A DNA stretch of 43,052 bases. It comes from Rhodoferax sp. Its GTDB lineage: Bacteria; Pseudomonadota; Gammaproteobacteria; Burkholderiales; Burkholderiaceae_C. A model generated the notes under the pieces. That model was given only the letters and a program-made list of their open reading frames with translations, was not told the DNA's origin and made no database searches. Positions 35,628-42,826 of the stretch are shown piece after piece. The stretch lies in assembly GCA_030685025.1 (NCBI GenBank), contig JAUXWC010000121.1, positions 1 to 43,052 on the forward strand, in the 5' to 3' direction. The translations under genes were made by a program, and so were the position numbers. Numbering within the stretch: position 1 is the stretch's first letter; the number at the start of each line of letters is the position of its first letter.

Positions 35628-38041
35628 GCGCCGTACTGAAAGCCGGCGGCGCCGAGCGCAATTCGGAGCAGGCATTCTTTGAGTCGCAAAAACTGCCGGC
35701 GGAGAAACGTGGGCTGACCTTCGAGGCGCTGTTTTACAAGCAGTTGCAGCAGGTCACGGCACGGATCCACGAAACCGAAAACCTTGAGCAAATCATGCTC
35801 GACGTCAGCCAAGACATCTGCAAGCTGCTCAACGCGGACCGGCTCACGCTGTACGCGGTCAACGAGGATCAATCCTCGATTGTGTCGAAGATCAAGACTG
35901 GGCTAAACAGCAGTCGCGACCTGAAGCTTCCGATCACCCCACAGAGCATTGCGGGTTATGCCGCCTTCAGTCGTGAACCGCTGAACCTGAGCGATGTCTA
36001 CGACGAGGATGCCCTCAGGAAGATCCATCCGGCGTTGACCTTCTTGAAGGAGGTCGACAAACGCTCTGGCTACCGCACGCGGCAGATGCTCGTCGCCCCG
36101 ATTGTTGACGCAAACGTGTTGTATGGCGTGCTGCAGGTCATCAATAACAAGAACGACCAAGCTTTTAGTGGTCTGGAAGTTGAAGGTGTCACCCAGCTTT
36201 GCAAGACCTTGGCGACCGCCATCCGTCAGCGTGTGCAGAAGAGCGAGGATGGCTTGCGCAGCAAGGCGACCAAGTACGACGGTCTGGTCGCTGACGGTGT
36301 GATGACTGCGGCCGAACTCCAGCAATGCCTGCAAGCGGCGCGCACGGAGGGCCAGGCCGTTGAACACGTGTTGATGGCGCAATACAAGGTCCGACCGGCC
36401 CAGATCGGCCCCTCGCTCTCGAAATTCTTCCGCGTGCCGTACGAACCTTTCAACGCCGGGCGAATTCGCTCGGAGATGTTGCACGGCCCCCTGAAGCGCG
36501 ATTTCCTGGAGGAGCAGGGCTGGATTCCGCTTGAGGAGTCGCCAGAGGGCTTGGTCATCATGTGCGTCGACCCCGAAGCAGTTCGGGGCGCCAGGGTGGT
36601 GCCGCAAGTGTTTCAGCGCATCACCAAGTTCGCCTACCGGGTGACGACACAGACCGAGTTTCAGGAGACCTTGGCGCAGCTCTTTGGCACCGGCGCCGAG
36701 AGCGGGACAATCGACCAATTGCTGGCCGACATGGACTCGCCGATCGAGGACCTGGGCAACGACGACTCCCTGGAGTCGGCTGCGGCCGACAATGAACTGG
36801 TCAAGTTTGTCAACAAGGTGATCGTTGACGCTTACAACCAAAAGGCTTCCGATATTCACATTGAGCCGATGCCGGGCAAATTGAAGACCGGCATTCGCTT
36901 TCGGATTGACGGCACGTTAATGCCCTACATCGAAGTGCCTGCACACTTCCGTCAAGCGATGGTCACGCGCCTCAAGATCATGTGTGATCTGGATATTTCA
37001 GAACGTCGCAAGCCCCAGGACGGCAAGATCAAGTTCAAAAAGTACGGCCCGCTTGACATTGAACTGCGGGTAGCGACCATTCCGTCAGCCGGTGGGGTTG
37101 AAGACGTGGTGATGCGGATTTTGGCTGCCGGCGAGCCGATTCCGTTGGACAAGCTGGGGCTGACGCCCCATAACAAAGAGCGCGTGATCCGCACGGTCGA
37201 AAAACCCTACGGCCTGTTTTACGTGTGTGGTCCGACCGGTTCCGGCAAGACCACCACGCTGCACTCCATTCTCAAACACCTCAACACCCCCGACACCAAG
37301 ATCTGGACTGCCGAGGACCCGGTTGAAATCACCCAGAAAGGACTGCGGCAAGTTCAGATCAATCGCAAGGCGGGCATTGACTTTGCCCTGGTGATGCGCG
37401 CCTTCTTGCGGGCCGACCCCGACATCATTATGGTCGGTGAGTCGCGTGACAAGGAGACCGTGTCGATGGGTGTCGAGGCTTCGCTGACAGGTCACCTGGT
37501 GTTCTCGACCTTGCACACCAATTCGGCACCTGAATCCATCACCCGCCTGCTCGACATGGGCATGGATCCGTTCAACTTCGCTGACGCCTTGCTGGGCATA
37601 TTGGCCCAACGCCTGGCCAAGAAGCTGTGCGACTGCAAGGAGAGCTACGTTCCGGACAACAGCGAATTGCGTCGCTTCGCCGTCGAGTACGCTGAAGAAC
37701 TGCGGCATTCGTCGGCCTGGAAGGCCGACTACGATGGCGAGATGCAGAACTTGGTGGATGGCTGGGCCAGCACGTTTGGTGACGGCGGTCCGCTCAAGTT
37801 TTATCGCGCGGTGGGCTGCGACAAATGCAACAAGACTGGCTACAAGGGCCGCATCGGCCTGCATGAACTATTGATTGCTGACGACCCGATCAAGAAGCTG
37901 ATCCAGGAGCGCGCCCGCGTGGCCGAAGTCTTCGCCGCCGCCGTCGAGGGCGGCATGCGCACCCTGAAAATGGACGGCATGGAGAAGATCATGATGGGCT
38001 TGACGGATATCAAAATGGTGCGACAGGTTTGCATCAAGTGA
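35624..38041 (+). CDS. GAF-domain GspE/PilB-type secretion or pilus assembly ATPase
   Basis: An 805-residue fusion. Residues about 40-205 form a GAF domain (ITPQSIAGYAAFSREPLNLS; LVAPIVDANVLYGVLQVINN). Residues about 215-360 resemble the MshEN/T2SSE N-domain. The rest is a GspE/PilB ATPase with Walker A GPTGSGKTTTLHSI (about 536), Asp box IWTAEDPVEI, Walker B RADPDIIMVGESRD, His box GHLVFSTLHTNSAPESI, and a cysteine element (LCDCKE ... GCDKCNKTGYKGRIGLHELL). The start is GTG 35624, overlapping the phosphodiesterase stop and preceded by GGAG. No GspF, pilin or secretin genes are adjacent, so it is an orphan motor ATPase in a signalling operon. Its last 63 bases recur downstream. Confidence 0.92.
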   Translation: MSAVLKAGGAERNSEQAFFESQKLPAEKRGLTFEALFYKQLQQVTARIHETENLEQIMLDVSQDICKLLNADRLTLYAVNEDQSSIVSKIKTGLNSSRDLKLPITPQSIAGYAAFSREPLNLSDVYDEDALRKIHPALTFLKEVDKRSGYRTRQMLVAPIVDANVLYGVLQVINNKNDQAFSGLEVEGVTQLCKTLATAIRQRVQKSEDGLRSKATKYDGLVADGVMTAAELQQCLQAARTEGQAVEHVLMAQYKVRPAQIGPSLSKFFRVPYEPFNAGRIRSEMLHGPLKRDFLEEQGWIPLEESPEGLVIMCVDPEAVRGARVVPQVFQRITKFAYRVTTQTEFQETLAQLFGTGAESGTIDQLLADMDSPIEDLGNDDSLESAAADNELVKFVNKVIVDAYNQKASDIHIEPMPGKLKTGIRFRIDGTLMPYIEVPAHFRQAMVTRLKIMCDLDISERRKPQDGKIKFKKYGPLDIELRVATIPSAGGVEDVVMRILAAGEPIPLDKLGLTPHNKERVIRTVEKPYGLFYVCGPTGSGKTTTLHSILKHLNTPDTKIWTAEDPVEITQKGLRQVQINRKAGIDFALVMRAFLRADPDIIMVGESRDKETVSMGVEASLTGHLVFSTLHTNSAPESITRLLDMGMDPFNFADALLGILAQRLAKKLCDCKESYVPDNSELRRFAVEYAEELRHSSAWKADYDGEMQNLVDGWASTFGDGGPLKFYRAVGCDKCNKTGYKGRIGLHELLIADDPIKKLIQERARVAEVFAAAVEGGMRTLKMDGMEKIMMGLTDIKMVRQVCIK
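37979..38041 (+). repeat. gspE-like 3' end, copy 1 (functional end of the gene)
   Basis: The last 21 codons, including stop (MEKIMMGLTDIKMVRQVCIK), of the GspE-like gene. The same segment recurs at 39682-39744 with 55 of 63 identical bases, all differences being transitions. It recurs more weakly at 42827-42886. Together these bracket the toxin-antitoxin modules. Confidence 0.85.
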
Positions 38042-38049
38042 TGCGTGAG

Positions 38050-38071
38050 TTTGCTATTCATGGATAGCAAA
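38050..38071. promoter_or_regulatory. Inverted repeat, probable HipB operator 1
   Basis: TTTGCTAT (38050-38057) and ATAGCAAA (38064-38071) are perfect 8-base arms around TCATGG. They lie in the short AT-rich gap between the gspE-like stop and the hipB start, 29 bases before the ATG. HipB-type repressors bind palindromes in exactly this position. Confidence 0.55.
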
Positions 38072-38081
38072 TACGAAATGT

Positions 38082-38098
38082 CATTGCATAATGCAATG
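38082..38098. promoter_or_regulatory. Inverted repeat, probable HipB operator 2
   Basis: CATTGCA and TGCAATG are perfect 7-base arms around TAA, ending one base before the hipB start codon. With the palindrome at 38050-38071 they leave little room for anything else in the promoter. Both are candidates for autoregulation by the HipB-HipA complex. Confidence 0.5.
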
Positions 38099-38099
38099 A

Positions 38100-38390
38100 A
38101 TGAGTAGCAATGCAGAAGCCAATTTGACGCTTGCACAGGTCGGAAGCGCAATTCGCCGTGCTCGCACGTCCCAGAAGTTGTCGCAAACCGAGCTGGGTCA
38201 TAAGGCAGGGTTGTCGCGCATGCCAATTTACCGAATAGAGGCGGGACAAGACATTTCGCTGCGCAGCTTGTTGTCGATCCTCTCCGCGTTGCGTTTGGGG
38301 CTACAGATGCCGACCTTACCCCAGGGTGTGCCCAATGTTCAGGCATTGCAAAGGGCGTTTGCCCACTTGCACGCAGAGGATGGCGAGTGA
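38100..38390 (+). CDS. hipB: HipB-like XRE-family antitoxin
   Basis: A 96-residue protein with one XRE helix-turn-helix (about 10-65): VGSAIRRARTSQKLSQTELG, then AGLSRMPIYRIEAGQDISLR. A C-terminal tail (VPNVQALQRAFAHLHAEDGE) could contact the toxin. It is the antitoxin and autorepressor of the HipA kinase encoded next, whose GTG start overlaps its stop (GTGA). The start at ATG 38100 lies directly after two palindromes. The promoter region is more AT-rich than its surroundings, consistent with an acquired module. Confidence 0.88.
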   Translation: MSSNAEANLTLAQVGSAIRRARTSQKLSQTELGHKAGLSRMPIYRIEAGQDISLRSLLSILSALRLGLQMPTLPQGVPNVQALQRAFAHLHAEDGE

Positions 38391-39631
38391 ACTGGCCCGA
38401 ACGGCTTAAAGAGTTGCAGATCAGCGTCGCCGGTCAAGCTACGGCCGCATTGCTCAAGCAGTCGGTCTACCAACTGGTGTATGAACCGGGTGCGCAGCGT
38501 TGCGTAGGGCTGGGCCTGCCACCAAGCGAGCGCGTCTTCCAGGATGGTGATTTGTTCGCCGCGCTGGATATGAATCTGCCCGAAGGCTACCTATTTGACC
38601 GGATCCTGGATCGATACCCCAAATTTGCGCTCTCCAAAATGCACCTCCTGGCTCTCATGGGTTCGGGTGGCATTGGCCGTTTGGGCTACAGCATGCCTGG
38701 CGCGCCACCAACTGAAGCTCCCGCCAGCGTGTCTCGGCAAGACCTGTTGCGCGGCGGACGTAGCGCCGCAATGTTTGAAGAACTGATGGACGCCTACTTG
38801 GGAGTCGGCACTGCTTTGTCGGGCGTGCAGCCCAAAGTGATGGTGCCGGTGGCAGACAAGGCAATCATCTCCACGCCCAATGTGATCGTTAAAGCCGAAG
38901 GGGAGCGCTACCCTGGCCTGTGCGCCAACGAGTGGATGTGCCTGACGGCGGCACGGTGTTCAGGTCTCGCGGTGCCGCCCTTCGCGCTGTCCGACGACGC
39001 CCAACTGCTGGTGATCGACCGATTTGACATCACCCCCACCGGCTGTCGCTTAGGCTTCGAAGACATCGCGGCCGTCATGCAACTGCGCGTGCGCGACCGC
39101 CTGAGCAGCCGCAAGTACATTGGTAGCTATGAAGATGTGGCAAGCGCCTTGCAACTCGTGTGCACCGACGCCCCCGCCGCGTTGCGCCAGTTTTTCGACT
39201 TTCTGGCGCTTAGCGTGCTTCTGCGCAATGGTGACGCACACCTGAAGAACTTTGGTGTGCTGTATGACGAGCCCAGCCCAGGTGACGCGCCCAGCGTATG
39301 GCTCAGCCCGCTCTATGATCAGGTCACCACCACTCTGTACACCTACGAGCGCCCTGGTGGCATCGAGACAGTGGACCACACCATGGCCCTCAAACTACGG
39401 CGCGGCCAGCGCAGCGGCGACCGATCGCCCGCACGCGGCTACCCGGTGCGCAAGGATCTCGAAAGATTTGGCCGCGACATATGCGGCGTGCAAGACCCAT
39501 CCGCAGTGGTGGACAAGCTCAGTGAGGGCATGAGCCAGGCCCTTCAACTGGCGCGCGGCCATGGCAGCATTTCGCCAGCGTTGCATCAAAGGATAGAGAC
39601 AATTTGGGATGGTTCGCGCCAAGGCTATTGA
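38387..39631 (+). CDS. hipA: HipA-like Ser/Thr kinase toxin
   Basis: A 414-residue HipA-fold kinase. The N-terminal region has LFAALDMNLPEGYLFDRIL. The nucleotide-binding loop is GTALSGVQPKVMVPVADKA. The catalytic loop is LLRNGDAHLKNFGVLYDEP with its aspartate and asparagine, followed by the metal-binding LSPLYDQVTT. All key residues appear present, so the toxin should be active. HipA kinases phosphorylate targets such as glutamyl-tRNA synthetase and cause dormancy. GTG start overlaps the hipB stop. A second copy of the gspE-like 3' end begins 50 bases after its stop. Confidence 0.9.
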   Translation: MNWPERLKELQISVAGQATAALLKQSVYQLVYEPGAQRCVGLGLPPSERVFQDGDLFAALDMNLPEGYLFDRILDRYPKFALSKMHLLALMGSGGIGRLGYSMPGAPPTEAPASVSRQDLLRGGRSAAMFEELMDAYLGVGTALSGVQPKVMVPVADKAIISTPNVIVKAEGERYPGLCANEWMCLTAARCSGLAVPPFALSDDAQLLVIDRFDITPTGCRLGFEDIAAVMQLRVRDRLSSRKYIGSYEDVASALQLVCTDAPAALRQFFDFLALSVLLRNGDAHLKNFGVLYDEPSPGDAPSVWLSPLYDQVTTTLYTYERPGGIETVDHTMALKLRRGQRSGDRSPARGYPVRKDLERFGRDICGVQDPSAVVDKLSEGMSQALQLARGHGSISPALHQRIETIWDGSRQGY

Positions 39632-39681
39632 ACAATGTCTTGAACACACCTGGCAGTAGAGCCGTTGTGGGCGGCTGGGCC

Positions 39682-39744
39682 ACGGAAAAAATCATGATGG
39701 GCTTGATGGATGTCGAAATGGTGCGACAGGTTTGTATTAAGTGA
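39682..39744 (+). repeat. gspE-like 3' end, copy 2
   Basis: 63 bases encode TEKIMMGLMDVEMVRQVCIK and a stop. They match the real gene end (37979-38041) at 55 positions without gaps. All eight changes are transitions, and the reading frame is kept. Weaker similarity may extend upstream to about 39660 (GCCGT, GGGCGGC). There is no start codon or complete domain. It lies between hipA and the ParS/RES module and looks like the relic of an insertion at the 3' end of the gene. Confidence 0.85.
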
Positions 39745-39746
39745 GG

Positions 39747-39769
39747 TACTCCCCCAAATGGGGTATCAT
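39747..39769 (+). promoter_or_regulatory. Operator/-10 region of the ParS-RES module
   Basis: An imperfect inverted repeat, CCCC-N5-GGGG flanked by TA on both sides (39747-39765), overlaps TATCAT (39764-39769), a good -10 box 28 bases before the start codon. No convincing -35 box is visible, so activation or another spacing is possible. The placement fits autorepression by the antitoxin. Confidence 0.35.
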
Positions 39770-39796
39770 GAACTCTCAACTGACGGGAAATAGCAA

Positions 39797-40384
39797 ATGA
39801 CTGCGAACACATCCAAGATGAAGGGCGCCAAACTTCTCCCAAAGAGGGCAAGCGCACGTGCCACGTCGAGAGTCGGCATCTCGGTAGTGCCCCGCACGGT
39901 GGGTTCCCGCACAGCTCAGCATACGACAGAGCCTGTAGCTTTGGTTGGGGAAGCCAATGCGATCGGTGTGTCCCTCTACCGTGCTGCAGACCAGGAGTAC
40001 GTTGACAAGATTCGCGCTGGCGTGCCCGCCTCTTATGTGATCAAACTTGCCCGCGACCTTCGGTTTAGCAGGGAGAGCTTTCTGCATACCCTGCATTTCC
40101 CGGCATCCACCATTGAGCGCAAGATCCAGAAATCGGAGAGACTTTCCAGCGAGCAATCGGAGCGCCTGCTTGGTGTCGCACGCCTAATTGGACAGGTGCA
40201 GGAAATGGTCGCCCAATCCGGCAATCCTGAAGGATTCGAAGCGAGCCAGTGGCTGGGGCAATGGCTTAACCGACCTCTACCGGCACTCGGTGGCGAGAAG
40301 CCGGGTGACTACATGGACACGATCGCCGGCCAGCAAGTGGTATCCAGGTTGCTGGCTCAGATCCAATCCGGAGCCTACGCTTGA
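39797..40384 (+). CDS. ParS/Xre/MbcA-type (DUF2384) antitoxin
   Basis: A 195-residue antitoxin. The N-terminus (about 1-50) is basic and probably disordered. A helix-turn-helix-like region follows (YVDKIRAGVPASYVIKLARD, FSRESFLHTLHFPASTIERK). The C-terminal toxin-binding domain has LSSEQSERLLGVARLIGQVQ, FEASQWLGQWLNRPLPALGG and the terminal GQQVVSRLLAQIQSGAYA. This is the standard partner of RES-domain toxins. ATG 39797 follows GGGAAA. Its stop overlaps the TTG start of the RES gene (TTGA). Confidence 0.88.
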   Translation: MTANTSKMKGAKLLPKRASARATSRVGISVVPRTVGSRTAQHTTEPVALVGEANAIGVSLYRAADQEYVDKIRAGVPASYVIKLARDLRFSRESFLHTLHFPASTIERKIQKSERLSSEQSERLLGVARLIGQVQEMVAQSGNPEGFEASQWLGQWLNRPLPALGGEKPGDYMDTIAGQQVVSRLLAQIQSGAYA

Positions 40385-40896
40385 GGCGGGTTTGGCGCAT
40401 CGCCACCGACACACCCGACTACACCTCCGATGACCTCACCGGTGCCGGCGCGAAGGCCACGGGTGGCCGATGGAACCGTGCCGGTAACGCCGTCCTGTAT
40501 TGCGCCGAGACGCCATCCCTGGCGTGTCTGGAAACCCTGGTGCATCTCGACAGTGGCGGCTTGCCGCTGAATCGCTACCTGGTCGCGATCGACATCCCGG
40601 CTGATGTCTGGAAGAAGCGCGACGTGCAAACCGCCGTGACGCTGGCGGTCGGTTGGGACGCCATCCCGCATGGCATGGTGAGCCTTGACTTTGGCACGAA
40701 TTGGCTCCTGTCAAAGCGTAGCGCGATCCTGACCGTGCCGTCCGCCATCGTGCCCGAGGATGCCGTGGTCTTGGTAAATCCAATGCATGTCGATGCGCGC
40801 GCGATGATCGCCGTCAAGCTGCGCAAGTGGACATTCGACTCGCGGTTTCGTACAGTTCCCCTGCCCAAGCTTGGTGCTGTTCGCCGCAAGCCCTGA
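40381..40896 (+). CDS. RES-domain NAD+ phosphorylase/glycohydrolase toxin
   Basis: A 171-residue RES-family toxin: VWRIATDTPDYTSDDLTGAG and GGRWNRAGNAVLYCAETPSL (with the active-site arginine and tyrosine region), ACLETLVHLD (conserved glutamate), and ILTVPSAIVPED (conserved serine). These are the residues behind the RES name. Such toxins deplete NAD+ and stop growth. The start is TTG 40381, overlapping the antitoxin stop. The toxin appears intact. The next gene begins 228 bases downstream. Confidence 0.9.
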   Translation: MRRVWRIATDTPDYTSDDLTGAGAKATGGRWNRAGNAVLYCAETPSLACLETLVHLDSGGLPLNRYLVAIDIPADVWKKRDVQTAVTLAVGWDAIPHGMVSLDFGTNWLLSKRSAILTVPSAIVPEDAVVLVNPMHVDARAMIAVKLRKWTFDSRFRTVPLPKLGAVRRKP

Positions 40897-41074
40897 GCGC
40901 TGCTTGGTCGTTCCGCATCGCCTGGTGATGGAACGATGGATTGACTTGGCAACGGAATTGTCAACCCTGCGGCTGATCAAAGACACCGGCTGAACGATGG
41001 CGAGAACTTAGCACTGTCCAGTTAAGTGACGTGTGCTCCAAGAGACGTACCCCCCAGAAGCGTCAACGGAGGCC

Positions 41075-41101
41075 TTGCGGTGCCCGATGAAGGGCTATAA
41101 T
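41075..41101 (+). promoter_or_regulatory. Promoter of the Phd-RelE module
   Basis: A perfect -10 box TATAAT (41096-41101) lies 15 bases after TTGCGG (41075-41080, -35). An AGGAG ribosome-binding site (41114-41118) precedes the ATG at 41125. The rest of the 228-base gap (40897-41124) holds an inverted repeat TTGAC/GTCAA (40941-40964) and no gene. Confidence 0.55.
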
Positions 41102-41124
41102 TAGCTCTGAATAAGGAGCCGATC

Positions 41125-41376
41125 ATGGAAACTGTTTTTGCCGACCTGACTATCAGCATGTCCGAGTTCAAGAAGAATCCGGCCGCTGCGCTGAGAGACG
41201 CGCGCAGTCGGCCCGTTGCGGTGCTCAACCATAACAAGGCCGCCTTTTATATGATTAAGCCGGCGCTGTTCGAGGCCATGCTTGAAGAACTGACGGACCA
41301 GGAACTGCATCGCAAAGTTCTGGCTCGCCTGAGTGAGCGCGCTGATGCCATTGAGGTGGACATTGACGCGATCTGA
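41125..41376 (+). CDS. Phd/YefM-type antitoxin
   Basis: An 83-residue protein with the Phd/YefM fold: TISMSEFKKNPAAALRDARS, then RPVAVLNHNKAAFYMIKP, and an acidic C-terminal tail (RLSERADAIEVDIDAI) that would wrap the toxin. ATG 41125 follows a strong AGGAG site and a consensus -10 promoter. The 3' end overlaps the likely start of the RelE-like toxin by 14 bases, so the pair is translationally coupled. Confidence 0.9.
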   Translation: METVFADLTISMSEFKKNPAAALRDARSRPVAVLNHNKAAFYMIKPALFEAMLEELTDQELHRKVLARLSERADAIEVDIDAI

Positions 41377-41728
41377 GCCCGCTCGCAAGCACAGGTACCG
41401 TCTTGCGTTTGTTCCATCTGCCTGGCAAGAGTGGCAACAATTGGATGGCTCGGTAAAGGAAATGCTGCGAAAGCTGCTCAAGAAGCGCTTGGACAACCCC
41501 CACGTACCGGGTGTGGCCCTGCATGGCGAGCTGGCGGGACATTACAAAATCAAGCTCAGAAAGCAGGGTTATCGGCTGGTCTACGGGGTACGGGACGATA
41601 TTCTGGTGGTCATGGTGATGGCCGTTGACAAGCGCGAGGACAGCGCCGCCTATCAGTCGGCAGTCGCGCGCCTTTCCGAGAAGGTATCCGAAATGGCCAA
41701 AGCCGCACAAAAAAATCTGACGCACTAA
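41363..41728 (+). CDS. RelE/StbE-family toxin
   Basis: About 121 residues of a RelE-superfamily mRNA interferase: RYRLAFVPSAWQEWQQLDGS, LKKRLDNPHVPGVALHGELA, and GHYKIKLRKQGYRLVYGVRD, followed by VMVMAVDKREDSAAYQSA. The basic KIKLR and YRLVY strands are the usual ribosome- and RNA-contacting parts. The start is uncertain: TTG 41363 has a GAGGTG ribosome-binding site and gives the shortest sensible N-terminus, while ATG 41345 is an alternative. It overlaps the antitoxin gene. It ends 10 bases before a toxin remnant in the same frame. Confidence 0.86.
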   Translation: MTRSEPARKHRYRLAFVPSAWQEWQQLDGSVKEMLRKLLKKRLDNPHVPGVALHGELAGHYKIKLRKQGYRLVYGVRDDILVVMVMAVDKREDSAAYQSAVARLSEKVSEMAKAAQKNLTH

Positions 41729-41845
41729 GGATGCGCCGAGAAACAACTCACCCTGCTTTGTGGCGGCGACAAGCGGGCGCAGGATGCGGACATCAAACGC
41801 GCTGGCGCATATTGGCAGGACTGGCAAAAAGAGAACGCACCATGA
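41729..41845 (+). pseudogene. Remnant of a HigB/RelE-type toxin (C-terminal end only)
   Basis: Immediately after the RelE stop, the same frame reads EKQLTLLCGGDKRAQDADIK, then RAGAYWQDWQKENAP and stop. This is the conserved C-terminus of small HigB-like 'addiction module killer' toxins. Roughly the first 60-70 residues, including the start, are missing. Its stop overlaps the ATG of the following antitoxin gene, exactly as in an intact toxin-antitoxin operon. It may have been lost when the adjacent module arrived. Confidence 0.75.
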
Positions 41846-42156
41846 AAAGCAGAGCACACGACGACGCCATGGCCGAGCTATACAGCAAAGACCCGGAGTT
41901 TGCCCGGCAAGTGATCAACAGCATCCTTGAGGACGAGAATGGCGACCAAGGTGAACTGCTGATCGTATTACGCCAAATGGCAAAAGCATTCGGTGGTGTA
42001 CAAGCCGTAGCCGAACAGGCGCACCTGAACCTAACACAGCTTTACCGTACATTGTCGCCAGAGGGCAATCCTGCATTGAGCAGCTTTTCCGCGATCCTCA
42101 AAGCAATGGGTCTGCGTCTTTCAGTGCAACCTATGCACGCTCCAGCGGCGCACTGA
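41842..42156 (+). CDS. HigA-like addiction module antidote protein
   Basis: A 104-residue antitoxin. DAMAELYSKDPEFARQVINS leads into an XRE-like helix-turn-helix (LIVLRQMAKAFGGVQAVAEQ, HLNLTQLYRTLSPEGNPALS), then LKAMGLRLSVQPM. The pattern is typical of the probable addiction-module antidote family. ATG 41842 overlaps the stop of the truncated toxin remnant. With its toxin gone it is an orphan antitoxin. It could persist as an anti-addiction gene or as a regulator. Confidence 0.85.
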   Translation: MKSRAHDDAMAELYSKDPEFARQVINSILEDENGDQGELLIVLRQMAKAFGGVQAVAEQAHLNLTQLYRTLSPEGNPALSSFSAILKAMGLRLSVQPMHAPAAH

Positions 42157-42276
42157 AAAGTCTCAACGGCTCATGCCGCGTCCCTCAGTTGCTGGAGCGT
42201 AACGGCGATGGGCACCCCCAAACTTCTGGCGCGCTACGCGATGGGTCCGACCCCGGTCACGCATCTGGTGTGTGGC
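42157..42276. other. Short gap without a gene
   Basis: Between the HigA-like stop and the TacT remnant on the opposite strand I see no credible coding sequence, promoter or repeat. Confidence 0.4.
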
Positions 42277-42444
42277 TCAGCCCTCGGACAATACCGCGCG
42301 CATGGTTTCAATTGTCATCAAGAGCGCCATCGGTTGCATGAGTATTCCGGTCCAACGTGACTGCACGAAACCGCGCGAAAGGTAGAACCGTTTGGCTTGA
42401 TCAGAGATGGCGTGATGGCGTTGGAGCCGCGAGAAAGCGCAAGC
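42277..42444 (-). pseudogene. Remnant of a TacT-like GNAT acetyltransferase toxin
   Basis: On the minus strand, downstream of the TacA-like gene, one frame (42277-42414) reads HAISDQAKRFYLSRGFVQSR, then WTGILMQPMALLMTIETM and stop. This is the conserved C-terminal end of GNAT toxins paired with DUF1778 antitoxins, where the tyrosine of the FY motif is part of the active site. The N-terminal two thirds, with the acetyl-CoA-binding loop, are missing. The 30 bases next to the antitoxin stop do not connect in frame to it. Confidence 0.72.
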
Positions 42445-42726
42445 TCACTTTTCCCAAGGAGCTTTGGTGCTGAGCAAGCGGCGAAGCTGGTCAGTTGGCG
42501 GCAGTGGCTGGTCCAACAGTTTCTGGAATTTGGCGAAGGTACCTGAATCCACCGTGAAGAACGCCTGATCCAGCAACACGTCTTGCGCCTCACGACAAGA
42601 GACTTCGAGCGTGAAATCTGAACGGCTGCGACCCAGTCGGCCAGCAGCCTGATCGATCAAGTCCCTCTGCTTGGCCCTGGCGCGAATATTGATGGAAACC
42701 GGCCCGCTTGCCTGTGCGTTGGACAT
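42445..42726 (-). CDS. TacA-like DUF1778 antitoxin
   Basis: A 93-residue protein. An N-terminal ribbon-helix-helix region (GPVSINIRARAKQRDLIDQA, LGRSRSDFTLEVSCREAQDV) is followed by the toxin-neutralising C-terminus (FFTVDSGTFAKFQKLLDQPL, LRRLLSTKAPWEK). These are hallmarks of DUF1778 antitoxins. ATG 42726 follows an AGGAG site on the minus strand. Its GNAT toxin partner survives only as a C-terminal remnant, so this is an orphan antitoxin. It is the only member of the array on the minus strand. Confidence 0.88.
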   Translation of the reverse strand: MSNAQASGPVSINIRARAKQRDLIDQAAGRLGRSRSDFTLEVSCREAQDVLLDQAFFTVDSGTFAKFQKLLDQPLPPTDQLRRLLSTKAPWEK

Positions 42727-42826
42727 TGAACTACTCCTGCGTATGGGGAGTGGACTGTAGGTCATTGTGTCGCATTTGTCCCCACAAATGCGAAAGCTGG
42801 CGTAACCAGCACGGATAGTCCTCAAA

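Noticed and set aside
35624-38041. Part of a complete type II secretion or type IV pilus operon
   Set aside because: No gspF/pilC, pilin, secretin or prepilin peptidase genes are adjacent; neighbours are signalling genes and toxin-antitoxin modules.
40897-41124. Insertion-sequence remnant between the RES and Phd genes
   Set aside because: A short inverted repeat is present, but no transposase homology could be read in any frame.
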